64,000 bases of DNA from Paracoccaceae bacterium (lineage in GTDB: Bacteria > Pseudomonadota > Alphaproteobacteria > Rhodobacterales > Rhodobacteraceae). Under the pieces are notes generated by a model. The model was given only the letters and a program-made list of their open reading frames with translations, was not told where the DNA came from and did not search any database. Where the stretch lies: assembly GCA_014872875.1 (NCBI GenBank), contig WKFI01000012.1, positions 248,001 to 312,000 on the forward strand, written 5' to 3'. Positions 17,933 to 25,676 of this stretch are shown piece after piece (the stretch's first letter is position 1; each line of letters starts with the position of its first letter). The translations under genes were made by a program, and so were the position numbers.

Positions 17933-19195
17933 TCAGCCCTCTCCGAACAGCGTTGCTGCGAACCAAGCCTCGTCTTCCAGATGGGCTGCCGTCTTGTGCA
18001 TTGCCGACATCAGACAGTCTGCTACCGCCATCGCCCCGCCTGCGCGGGCCACAGCGCCCGAAGTAGGTTTCAACCGGATCGACACCCGCCCGCCCGGTTG
18101 CCCGTGCGTATTGACCGTCACGATCCCTTTGTCCTGCAACATGAGCATGCCAACGGCAGCGGTCACCTCCGCAGGCACGCGCGCCGTCGAAGTCGCCCCG
18201 GCCATCTCAAGCACCAAGGCCAAGACATCCTCTTCCCCGATCTTGGGGCCCAGGGCCGAACGCGTGACACACCCTGTCCCCAGGACGGTTTCCAAAGCCT
18301 CGGCCAGGTCCTGACCGTCCTGTGCCTCCTGGATCAACAGCTCAGGAGAAAAACCCTGAAGGCTGCGCATCGCGCCCACCGCAATTGGCGCCCGCGCTTC
18401 CATCCCCAATTCGCTGGCCTTGGCCTGAACCGGGACCAGCGCTTCGGGATCACCGCACAGGACACCGGCCCGTGGACCGGACAGCCCGGCCTTGTCGGCA
18501 TTGGTAATGACCAGATCGGCGCCAAAGGCCAGCGACGGTGTTCCGCCATGCAGCACCGGCCGGAACCGGGCACCATACGCTTCGTCCAGCAGAACGGTGC
18601 ACCCGGCCCGCTGCGCCAATCGCACAGCTGCTGCGGTCAGATCATCTTCCAGCATCGCCAGTTCCGAGGTGACGGTGGTAATCACCATCAACGCGGGCAG
18701 ATGGGCTGCCAAGAGGCGTTTGACCTCGGGCAGGTCATAGGCTTCGACCACCGGAACACCGGCCAGCTTGGCCCCTCGCGTGACCGATGCGTGAGATCGG
18801 TCACCCTTGGGCACCAGTGACAGAACCGGGCGGTTCTGCGCATGGGCCAGCACGGTTGCGACAATCCCCGCGCTGGTGCGGTTGATCACGCAGGCGGCTT
18901 CGTCCCCGTCGCCACCCATATGAGCTATGGCGGCCTGACGCAGTTCTTCGGAAAACAGCCCCGGCCCCACCCATTCTTCGCACAAAAGCGGCAGATCTTC
19001 GGTCCCTACGGGGTAGAAGCGCAGGTTGCCGGTGCAGATGGCAATCTTGTCGATGCTCTCGCGCGCGACAAAATCGGCTGCAACACGACCGGCCTGCGTC
19101 AGGCGACGCACTTCATCCGCGGAACTTTGCAGCAGTGCACCCCGGGCATAGCCGACACCCGGGTCAATCTCGTTTCCGAACCTGTCGGTCGTCAT
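17933..19195 (-). CDS. SelA-like PLP-dependent enzyme
   Basis: The product is 420 residues from the ATG at 19195, which overlaps the aldehyde dehydrogenase stop by four bases. It has the selenocysteine-synthase (SelA) fold signature: NRTSAG at 105-110 in place of the SelA asparagine-rich motif, Asp204 in LLDEAYGARF, and the probable PLP Lys235 in NADKAGLSGPRAGVL, matching SelA's Asp-Lys-x-x-Gly-Gly-Pro-Gln-Ala-Gly. No selB, selC or selD is nearby, so it is not a selenocysteine synthase in context. SelA-like proteins also include amino-sugar and D-amino-acid ammonia-lyases, which would suit a partner of a glutamate cyclase. The substrate is unknown. Confidence 0.75.
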   Translation of the reverse strand: MTTDRFGNEIDPGVGYARGALLQSSADEVRRLTQAGRVAADFVARESIDKIAICTGNLRFYPVGTEDLPLLCEEWVGPGLFSEELRQAAIAHMGGDGDEAACVINRTSAGIVATVLAHAQNRPVLSLVPKGDRSHASVTRGAKLAGVPVVEAYDLPEVKRLLAAHLPALMVITTVTSELAMLEDDLTAAAVRLAQRAGCTVLLDEAYGARFRPVLHGGTPSLAFGADLVITNADKAGLSGPRAGVLCGDPEALVPVQAKASELGMEARAPIAVGAMRSLQGFSPELLIQEAQDGQDLAEALETVLGTGCVTRSALGPKIGEEDVLALVLEMAGATSTARVPAEVTAAVGMLMLQDKGIVTVNTHGQPGGRVSIRLKPTSGAVARAGGAMAVADCLMSAMHKTAAHLEDEAWFAATLFGEG

Positions 19196-20676
19196 GCGCC
19201 CGGCTCCACATTGATGGTGACGCATTTGCGATAGGTATAAGCTTCCAGCGCTCCTTCGATGGAATATTCGCTGCCCATGCCCGACTGCTTGGTGCCGCCA
19301 TAGGACATGCCGGGGATCTGCCCGCCGCCCTGGTTTACCTGGATCCAGCCCGCGTCGATGGCGCGGCTCAGTCGGGTGATCCGGCTGACATCATGGGTGA
19401 ACAGGAACGCCGCCAGCCCGTAATGGGTGTCGTTGGCCATGGCGACAACCTCTTCTTCGGTCTCGAAGGGGATCGCCACCATCACCGGGCCAAACACCTC
19501 TTCGCGAGAAATGCGCCAGGTGTTGTCCACGCCGGTCAGGATGGTTGGGTTCGGGCAGAAGCCAGCCGGATCCTCGGACGGGGTTTCCCCGATCAGGAAC
19601 GTGGCGCCCTGCGCTTCCGCCTCGGCCACATAGGCGCGGATTTCGCCATAGCGTTCCGCGTTCACGACCGCGCCCATGTCCACATCCGGGTCCAGCGCGT
19701 CGCCCACTTTCAGCGCAGCGGATTTTTCCGCCACCTTGGGCATCAGCTCATCCCAGATGTCCTTGTGTACGAACAGCCGCGAGCCGGCGGTGCAGCTTTG
19801 CCCCTGCCGCATGAAGCGCATCGCGTTGGCAACCTGTTGCGCGCAGCTGTCCAGACGACCCTCTGCTATGGCGTCTGGGAACACGATTGTGGGCGACTTG
19901 CCCCCCAGCTCCAGCGTCAGGTTGGCGATCCGGTCCGAGGTTACCTTGCCGATCAGCTTGCCCACTTCGCTGGACCCGGTGAAAGACACCTTGTCGACGC
20001 CGGGATGCGCAACCAGTGCGGCCCCGGCCTCTTCGCCCACACCTGTCACGACATTGAACACACCCGGCGGGAATAGCCCGTCAGCCAGTTCGGCCAGCTT
20101 CAGGATCGCCAAAGGCGCATCCTCAGCCGGTTTCAGCACCAGGCAATTGCCGGTCGCCAAAGCCATCGAAATCTTCACCGCCCCCAGCTGCAAAGGCGAA
20201 TTCCAGGGAATGATCGAGCCGACAACCCCATGCGGCTCACGGGTCGAATAGCTGAAGATGCCCGGCCCCAGAGGCAGGGTTTCCCCCTTCTGTTCAACCG
20301 CGACCCCACCGTAATACTTCAGAACGCCAGCGGCACCCAGCGCCTCTCCGCGGGACTGGGTCTTGATGGCATTGCCTGATTCGGCCGCCAGAACCCGGGC
20401 CACTTCCTCGGCGTTGTCTTCCAGGCGACGACCGAGTTCGGCAAGAAGCTTGCCACGTTCGGACGCTGCCAAGGCGCGCCACGCCGGCAGCGCCGCACGG
20501 GCGGCATCGACGGCCAGGTTCACTTCGGTTGACGTGCCGCGTCCGACCTCGCAGATCGGGCTGCGGCGCGAGGGGTTTTCCACCACCAGCCGACCTTCGG
20601 GCCAGTGCCAGGCCCCGTTGATATAGCTTCCGGCCAGGCCCGCGTCGGGCAGTTTCGGTTCCAGGTGTGTCGTCAT
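19192..20676 (-). CDS. aldehyde dehydrogenase family protein
   Basis: The product is 494 residues, typical for NAD-dependent ALDHs. IIPWNSPLQ is near 155-163, the catalytic Glu256 in LELGGKSP and the nucleophile Cys295 in RQGQSCTAGSR are intact. It oxidises an aldehyde to an acid, most plausibly the semialdehyde made by the class III aminotransferase encoded just upstream. The stop overlaps the SelA-like start by four bases. Confidence 0.92.
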   Translation of the reverse strand: MTTHLEPKLPDAGLAGSYINGAWHWPEGRLVVENPSRRSPICEVGRGTSTEVNLAVDAARAALPAWRALAASERGKLLAELGRRLEDNAEEVARVLAAESGNAIKTQSRGEALGAAGVLKYYGGVAVEQKGETLPLGPGIFSYSTREPHGVVGSIIPWNSPLQLGAVKISMALATGNCLVLKPAEDAPLAILKLAELADGLFPPGVFNVVTGVGEEAGAALVAHPGVDKVSFTGSSEVGKLIGKVTSDRIANLTLELGGKSPTIVFPDAIAEGRLDSCAQQVANAMRFMRQGQSCTAGSRLFVHKDIWDELMPKVAEKSAALKVGDALDPDVDMGAVVNAERYGEIRAYVAEAEAQGATFLIGETPSEDPAGFCPNPTILTGVDNTWRISREEVFGPVMVAIPFETEEEVVAMANDTHYGLAAFLFTHDVSRITRLSRAIDAGWIQVNQGGGQIPGMSYGGTKQSGMGSEYSIEGALEAYTYRKCVTINVEPGA

Positions 20677-20719
20677 CCCTGATCTCCTTGGCGAGCGTTG
20701 GGTGTTCCAGAAATAAGGC

Positions 20720-20750
20720 GCGCCGCCGTTGGGGGAAACGCTGGCGGCGC
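20720..20750 (-). other. intercistronic hairpin
   Basis: GCGCCGCC and GGCGGCGC make an 8-bp stem around a 15-base loop in the 114-base gap between the class III aminotransferase and aldehyde dehydrogenase genes. No U-run follows. It may affect message stability or the ratio of the two products. Confidence 0.4.
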
Positions 20751-20790
20751 AGGGTCCGGATGAGAGCGGTATCCAGACCCGGGGTCTTGA

Positions 20791-22167
20791 TCAGATCTTG
20801 GCGCGGACCACGGCCCAGGCGTCGTCCAGCGCGCCCTTGAACCGCTCGGTCGCGATGTCGATCTCGTCCTCGTTGATGATCAGCGGCGGCATGAAGCTCA
20901 TCCGATCGCCAATCGCCCGCAGATACAGCCCACGGTCATGGGCAAAGTTCTGCACAAGCTCGCCCACTTTCCAAGAGGGGTCAAACGGCTCGCGGGTCTT
21001 GGCGTCCTTCATCAGCTCGAAGCCACAGAACAGGCCTACGCCGCGCACCTCGGCCACCAGCGGGTGATCGGACAGCGCGTGACATTTCTCCAGGAACCGC
21101 TGCGACACCTTGCGCACATGGCCCACCAAGTCGATCTCGTCATAGATGTCCAGCGCTTCCAGACCCACAGCTGCGCCGACCGGGTGACCAGCATAGGTGT
21201 AGCCATGGCCGAATGTGCCGACCTCGTCCGAGTTCTTCATCATGTCCGCATACATCTCGTCCTTGAACATCAGGGCCGAGATCGGGAAGAACGCCGCCGA
21301 CAGCGCCTTGGCGCAGGACACCATGTCCGGCTCCAGACCCCAGGTCTGAGACCCCCACATGTTGCCGGTCCGGCCAAAGCCACAGACCACCTCGTCCGCC
21401 AGGAACTTGATGTTATATTTGCGCAGGACCGCCTGCATCTCTTTCCAGTACCCCTCCGGCGGCATCAGCGCTCCACCGCCCGAGATCGCAGGCTCCGCAA
21501 AGAACGCCGCAACCGTTTCAGGGCCTTCCGCCAGAAGCAGCTCTTCGAACTTCGCTGCCATCCGGGCCGAGAACTCCTCTTCGCTCTCCCCGTCGATGTG
21601 GAAGCGATAGTAATTCGGCAGCTCGGTATGCTTGAACTCGGGCAGCGGCAGACCGAACTTGGCGTGCATATGCGGCTGACCCGACAGCGACACGGTCGCG
21701 ATGGTGTTGCCGTGATAGCCCCGCACCCGGCCAATGATCTTGCGCCGGTTCGGCTCACCCTTGGCGGTGTTGGTATACCACAGCAGCTTGATTGCGGTGT
21801 CGTTGGCCTCGGACCCCGAACACTGGAACATCACCCGGTTCATCTCACCCGGGGCCAGCCCGATCAGGCGTTCGCCCAATTCGGCAACACGGGGGTGCGA
21901 GCGGTTGTAGAAGGTCGGAGCAAAGGGCAGCACGTCCATCTGGCGCTTGGCCGCATTCGACAGGCGTTCGTTGTGATAGCCCAGCGACACACAGCCCAGC
22001 CCGGAAAACCCGTCGATGATCTCGCGACCTTCGCTGTCATAGATGAAGACCCCCTTGCCGTGGGTGATCATGGTCGGCCCCTGTTCGGCGTGCTGACGCA
22101 GGTTCGACTGCGGGTGCACGTGATGGGCCTTGTCCTGCTCGATCGAGCGTTTGGCGTCGACGTTCAT
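20791..22167 (-). CDS. class III (omega) aminotransferase
   Basis: The product is 458 residues from the ATG at 22167. The class III features are present: CSGSEANDTAIKL at 116-128, DEVVCGFGRTG at 258-268 and the PLP Lys287 in SCAKALSAAFFPIS. Enzymes of this group move amino groups from diamines, beta- or gamma-amino acids to pyruvate or 2-oxoglutarate, giving semialdehydes. It heads the operon, is divergent from a MetR-like regulator, and is followed by an aldehyde dehydrogenase, the standard amine-to-acid pair. Confidence 0.92.
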   Translation of the reverse strand: MNVDAKRSIEQDKAHHVHPQSNLRQHAEQGPTMITHGKGVFIYDSEGREIIDGFSGLGCVSLGYHNERLSNAAKRQMDVLPFAPTFYNRSHPRVAELGERLIGLAPGEMNRVMFQCSGSEANDTAIKLLWYTNTAKGEPNRRKIIGRVRGYHGNTIATVSLSGQPHMHAKFGLPLPEFKHTELPNYYRFHIDGESEEEFSARMAAKFEELLLAEGPETVAAFFAEPAISGGGALMPPEGYWKEMQAVLRKYNIKFLADEVVCGFGRTGNMWGSQTWGLEPDMVSCAKALSAAFFPISALMFKDEMYADMMKNSDEVGTFGHGYTYAGHPVGAAVGLEALDIYDEIDLVGHVRKVSQRFLEKCHALSDHPLVAEVRGVGLFCGFELMKDAKTREPFDPSWKVGELVQNFAHDRGLYLRAIGDRMSFMPPLIINEDEIDIATERFKGALDDAWAVVRAKI

Positions 22168-22247
22168 GCTGCTGCTCCAAATGAAAACTTGGCCGGATTT
22201 CACATTTATCTTGACTGAACATCAATCTCGAAGTTTTTTCGATTTGT

Positions 22248-22260
22248 TGAATTCAATTCA
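22248..22260. promoter_or_regulatory. MetR-type LysR site TGAA-N5-TTCA
   Basis: The sequence TGAATTCAATTCA matches TGAA-N5-TTCA, the MetR operator pattern of enterobacteria, and overlaps the 10-base palindrome TTGAATTCAA. It lies 13 bases before the start of the MetR-like regulator and in the divergent region with the aminotransferase operon, so autoregulation and operon control are both possible. Confidence 0.5.
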
Positions 22261-22273
22261 GGCAAGATACCCC

Positions 22274-23200
22274 ATGAAACCGCTCCTCGACCTGCGCCAT
22301 CTCCAGCTCATACAGGCGATCAACGAAACCGGCCGGATCACTGATGCCGCCAAGAAACTTGGCGTCACCCCTTCGGCCCTGTCGCACCGCCTGCGCGAGG
22401 CCGAACGTCGGCTGGACGTGCCGCTGTTCACCCGGATGCACAAGAAGCTGCGCAAGACACCGGCCGCCGATTACATGGCCGTGGTTGCCGAACGCATCCT
22501 AACCGACCTCAGCCGCGCCGAGGAGGATGTGCGCCGCATGAACGCCAATGTGCAGCACGTCGTGCGCCTGTCGGTAGAGGCCTACAGCAATTACCGCTGG
22601 CTGCCGTCCTTCATCAAATTTCTCAAGTCGCGCACCGACGGGATCGACATCCAGATCATGGCCGGGGCCCGCAGCGATCCGGTCAACGGCGTGCTGAACC
22701 GTCACCTGGATATTGCGATCATGTCCGGCACCGTCTCACAGGCCGGGTTGCGCAGCTTGCAACTGTTCGAAGATCCCCTGCTATACATCATGCCACCCAC
22801 CCACAGGTTGGCGGATCGGGACTATGTCGAAGGCACTGATATCGTTGGGGAACCCTTTATCACCTATACCAAGGTGCCCGAGCCTGACCGCGAATTCGCC
22901 CTGCTCTTCCGTCCGACCGACAGCTATCCCAAATGGGCCGCCACCGTCGAACTGCCTGAAGCCATCGTTGAACTTGTCGCCTCGGATCTGGGCACCAGCG
23001 TCTTGTCGAACTGGGCCTTGCAAACCGCGCTGAACGAAGGCCGGATCGTCGGTGCGCAGGTGACGAAAGACGGTATTTCGGTCCCTTGGTGCGCGGTTCT
23101 GCGGTCTGAGGATATCGAGGAAGGCGACCCGATCTATAAGGTCGCGGAACTTCTGTCGGAATGGTGCAGCCTGCCGGACGGCGGGTTCCACACAACCTGA
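22274..23200 (+). CDS. LysR-family regulator, MetR-like
   Basis: The product is 308 residues from the ATG at 22274. The DNA-binding domain reads LRHLQLIQAINETGRITDAA, KKLGVTPSALSHRLREAERR and LDVPLFTRMHKKLRKT, close to MetR in the recognition helix (Ser-Ala-Leu-Ser-His). Homocysteine is the MetR coinducer in enterobacteria; here the target is more likely the divergent five-gene aminotransferase operon, and the ligand is unknown. A stem-loop follows the stop. Confidence 0.9.
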   Translation: MKPLLDLRHLQLIQAINETGRITDAAKKLGVTPSALSHRLREAERRLDVPLFTRMHKKLRKTPAADYMAVVAERILTDLSRAEEDVRRMNANVQHVVRLSVEAYSNYRWLPSFIKFLKSRTDGIDIQIMAGARSDPVNGVLNRHLDIAIMSGTVSQAGLRSLQLFEDPLLYIMPPTHRLADRDYVEGTDIVGEPFITYTKVPEPDREFALLFRPTDSYPKWAATVELPEAIVELVASDLGTSVLSNWALQTALNEGRIVGAQVTKDGISVPWCAVLRSEDIEEGDPIYKVAELLSEWCSLPDGGFHTT

Positions 23201-23208
23201 CCTGCGCA

Positions 23209-23247
23209 AAAGGGCTCCGGTTCCGACACCCGGAGACGGAGCCCTTT
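23209..23247. terminator. bidirectional terminator
   Basis: AAAGGGCTCCG and CGGAGCCCTTT form an 11-bp stem with a 17-base interior that can fold further. It lies between the convergent regulator gene and the leftward dimethylglycine-dehydrogenase-like gene, with TTT on the plus side and TTTT on the minus side. Confidence 0.78.
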
Positions 23248-23258
23248 GATGACGCGTT

Positions 23259-25673
23259 TCAGTCTCGCATCCGCGCATTGCCGGGATCATAAAGCGGCTT
23301 GAGGCTGGCCTGCGCTGATACCGGACGCCCCGAAACCATGATCTGATAGGCACGGCCAGCAAGATCCTTCAGCGTCATGCCGTCCGGACGGGTGACATAG
23401 CCCATGCCAATGGCGCCTTCGACGGTCCAGCCATAACTGGCCGAGGTGAGCCGCCCGACGATCTCCCCATCACACAGAATGGGTTCCTTGCCAAAGACCA
23501 GCGCATCCGGGTCGTCCAACCGAAAGGACAACAGGCGGCTCTTGGCCCCTTCGGCCTTGCGGGCTTCGATCGCGGCTTTACCGGTGAACTCGGTCGCGAA
23601 ATCGCAGGCAAAGGTCAGACCACTGTCCACGGGGCTGTCATGCGGTCCGATATCGTGGCCCCAATGGCGGAAGCCCTTTTCGATCCGACAGCTGTCCACC
23701 GCCATGCCACCACACAGGCGCGGCGCGCCGTCGGCCGCCATCAATGTCTCGAACACCTGCTGCGCGAACTCCGCCGGGACATGCAATTCCCAACCCAGTT
23801 CGCCCACATAAGTAATCCGCTGCGCCCGGACAGGCGAATGACCCACATGCAGGTTCTGCCAGGTGCCAAAGGGGAACGCTTCGTTCGACAGATCCGCGCC
23901 GGTGAGCGCGGTTAGGAAGTCGCGCGACCGCGGTCCCATCACTGCCAGCGTCGCCTCGCCCGCCGTCACGTTCACCACACTGACACCGGATCCTTCGACG
24001 CCGGATTTCAGCCAGCTTTCCGTCTGCGGCTCGGCCCCGGCGGATGCCATCACCAGATAGCGTGTCTCCGACAGGCGCGCGACGGTCACATCCGCCTCGA
24101 TCCCGCCTTGGTCGTTGAACATATGGGTATAGACCAGCGCGCCGGGCGCCACGGCCATATCGGCGCCACAGAGCTTCTGCAGCTGCGCCTCGGCCCCTTG
24201 TCCGTCCAGAATGAACCGACCAAAGGTCAGGTCGATCAACCCCAGATCACTGCGCAACGCCTCGTGTTCGGCCTTCCAGTCATCAAACCACGGCTCGCGT
24301 CCGAACCCGTCGGTCATCTCGCGCCCGTAATGCAGCGGCCGCTCCCAGCCATTGGCGCTGCCGAACTGCGCGCCTGCATCGCGTAGCTGCGTATAGTACG
24401 GCGTGCGGCGCAGACCACGCGCTTCGGTCTTGCGCAGATAGGGCCAGTGCATCGCATAGGCATGGCCCAGCGTTTCCGCCGCCTTGGTCGCGGTATAGCT
24501 GCGCGCGTTCAGCCCCGGCACGATGCGGCGTGAATCCACATCTGTCAGGTCCATCGTCATGTGGCCGTTAATGATCCATTCGGCCAGCGCCTTGCCCGCG
24601 CCCGGTCCGTTCTGGATCCCGGTCGAGTTGAAGCCAGCCGCAACCCAGTACCCTTTCACATCCGTGATAGGCCCCAGATAGTGCTTGGCGTCCGGCGTAA
24701 AACATTCCGGCCCGTTAAAGAACTTGCGGATACCCGACTCCGCCAGCGCCGGAACCCGCTCCATCGCGGCCTCAAGAATGGGGTAGAGATGTTCCTCGTC
24801 ACAGGGCAGCTCATCGAACTCAAAGCTCTCAGGCAGGCCCTTTTCCGGCAGCCAGGGCGTCGCGTTGGGTTCCGAACAGCCGATCAACAACTTGCCCGCG
24901 TCTTCCTTGTAGTAGGCGTATTCATCCATCACCCGCAGCACCGGCAGGTCGCCGGTGACACCCTCGATGGGATCGGTCACGACGTAGTAGTGGTTGGTGT
25001 AGTGCAACGGGATCTGCACGCCGTGGGTCAGGCCGAATTCACGCGCCCACATGCCGGTGGCGTTGACCACATGCTCGGCACGGATCAGCCCCTGTTCGGT
25101 TTCCACACCCACCGCGCGGCCGCCTTCGATCACGATGCGGGTGACCTTTGTGTCCTCGAAAATCTGCGCGCCGTTCATGCGCGCGCCTTTGGCCAGCGCC
25201 ATGGTGGTGTCGATGGGGTTGGTGTAGCCGTCGCCGGGGAACCAGAACGCGCCTTTGGCGCCATCAATCGACAGCAGCGGCCAGCGCTCTTGCGCCTCGG
25301 CCAGCCCGATCTCCTTGGCCTGGATGCCGCAGCCATGGGCGTAATCGACCTTGCGCCGCAGCTCCTCCATCCGCGCGTCATTCAGGGCGACAGTCATCGA
25401 GCCGTTGCGTTTGAACCCGGTGTTCTGGCCGGTTTCGTCCTCAAGGCTCTCCATCAGGTCGAGGCCGTATTTGGCGAGCGCCGTCATCACCGGCACGCCC
25501 TGGGTTTCCGAGACCAGCCCGGCGGCGTGCCAGGTGGTGCCGGATGTCAGTTTCTTGCGTTCCAGCAGCGCAACAGACCAGCCCGCCTTGGCGAGGTGAT
25601 AGGCCGTCGCGCAGCCAACGATGCCGCCGCCGATGATGGCGACCTGAACATCTGTGGGAAGGGGATTTGCCAT
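23259..25673 (-). CDS. dimethylglycine/sarcosine dehydrogenase-like flavoprotein with GcvT domain, copy 1
   Basis: The product is 804 residues. The N-terminal half is a DAO-type FAD domain (VAIIGGGIVGCATAYHLAKA, then SGTTWHAAGLV, where the His is the residue that carries covalent FAD in mammalian dimethylglycine and sarcosine dehydrogenases). The C-terminal half is a GcvT/aminomethyltransferase domain for tetrahydrofolate (VGELGWELHVPAEFAQQVFE, RIEKGFRHWGHDIGPHDSP). It would remove an N-methyl group and pass the one-carbon unit to folate, with electrons going to ETF encoded elsewhere. It lies three bases after a second enzyme of the same build and downstream of an MttB homologue. Confidence 0.9.
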   Translation of the reverse strand: MANPLPTDVQVAIIGGGIVGCATAYHLAKAGWSVALLERKKLTSGTTWHAAGLVSETQGVPVMTALAKYGLDLMESLEDETGQNTGFKRNGSMTVALNDARMEELRRKVDYAHGCGIQAKEIGLAEAQERWPLLSIDGAKGAFWFPGDGYTNPIDTTMALAKGARMNGAQIFEDTKVTRIVIEGGRAVGVETEQGLIRAEHVVNATGMWAREFGLTHGVQIPLHYTNHYYVVTDPIEGVTGDLPVLRVMDEYAYYKEDAGKLLIGCSEPNATPWLPEKGLPESFEFDELPCDEEHLYPILEAAMERVPALAESGIRKFFNGPECFTPDAKHYLGPITDVKGYWVAAGFNSTGIQNGPGAGKALAEWIINGHMTMDLTDVDSRRIVPGLNARSYTATKAAETLGHAYAMHWPYLRKTEARGLRRTPYYTQLRDAGAQFGSANGWERPLHYGREMTDGFGREPWFDDWKAEHEALRSDLGLIDLTFGRFILDGQGAEAQLQKLCGADMAVAPGALVYTHMFNDQGGIEADVTVARLSETRYLVMASAGAEPQTESWLKSGVEGSGVSVVNVTAGEATLAVMGPRSRDFLTALTGADLSNEAFPFGTWQNLHVGHSPVRAQRITYVGELGWELHVPAEFAQQVFETLMAADGAPRLCGGMAVDSCRIEKGFRHWGHDIGPHDSPVDSGLTFACDFATEFTGKAAIEARKAEGAKSRLLSFRLDDPDALVFGKEPILCDGEIVGRLTSASYGWTVEGAIGMGYVTRPDGMTLKDLAGRAYQIMVSGRPVSAQASLKPLYDPGNARMRD

Positions 25674-25676
25674 GAG

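Noticed and set aside
17933-19195. Selenocysteine synthase (selA) for the SelA-like protein
   Set aside because: No selB, selC-like tRNA or selD is present and the neighbours are amino-acid catabolic genes; the operon coupling favours a different PLP reaction.
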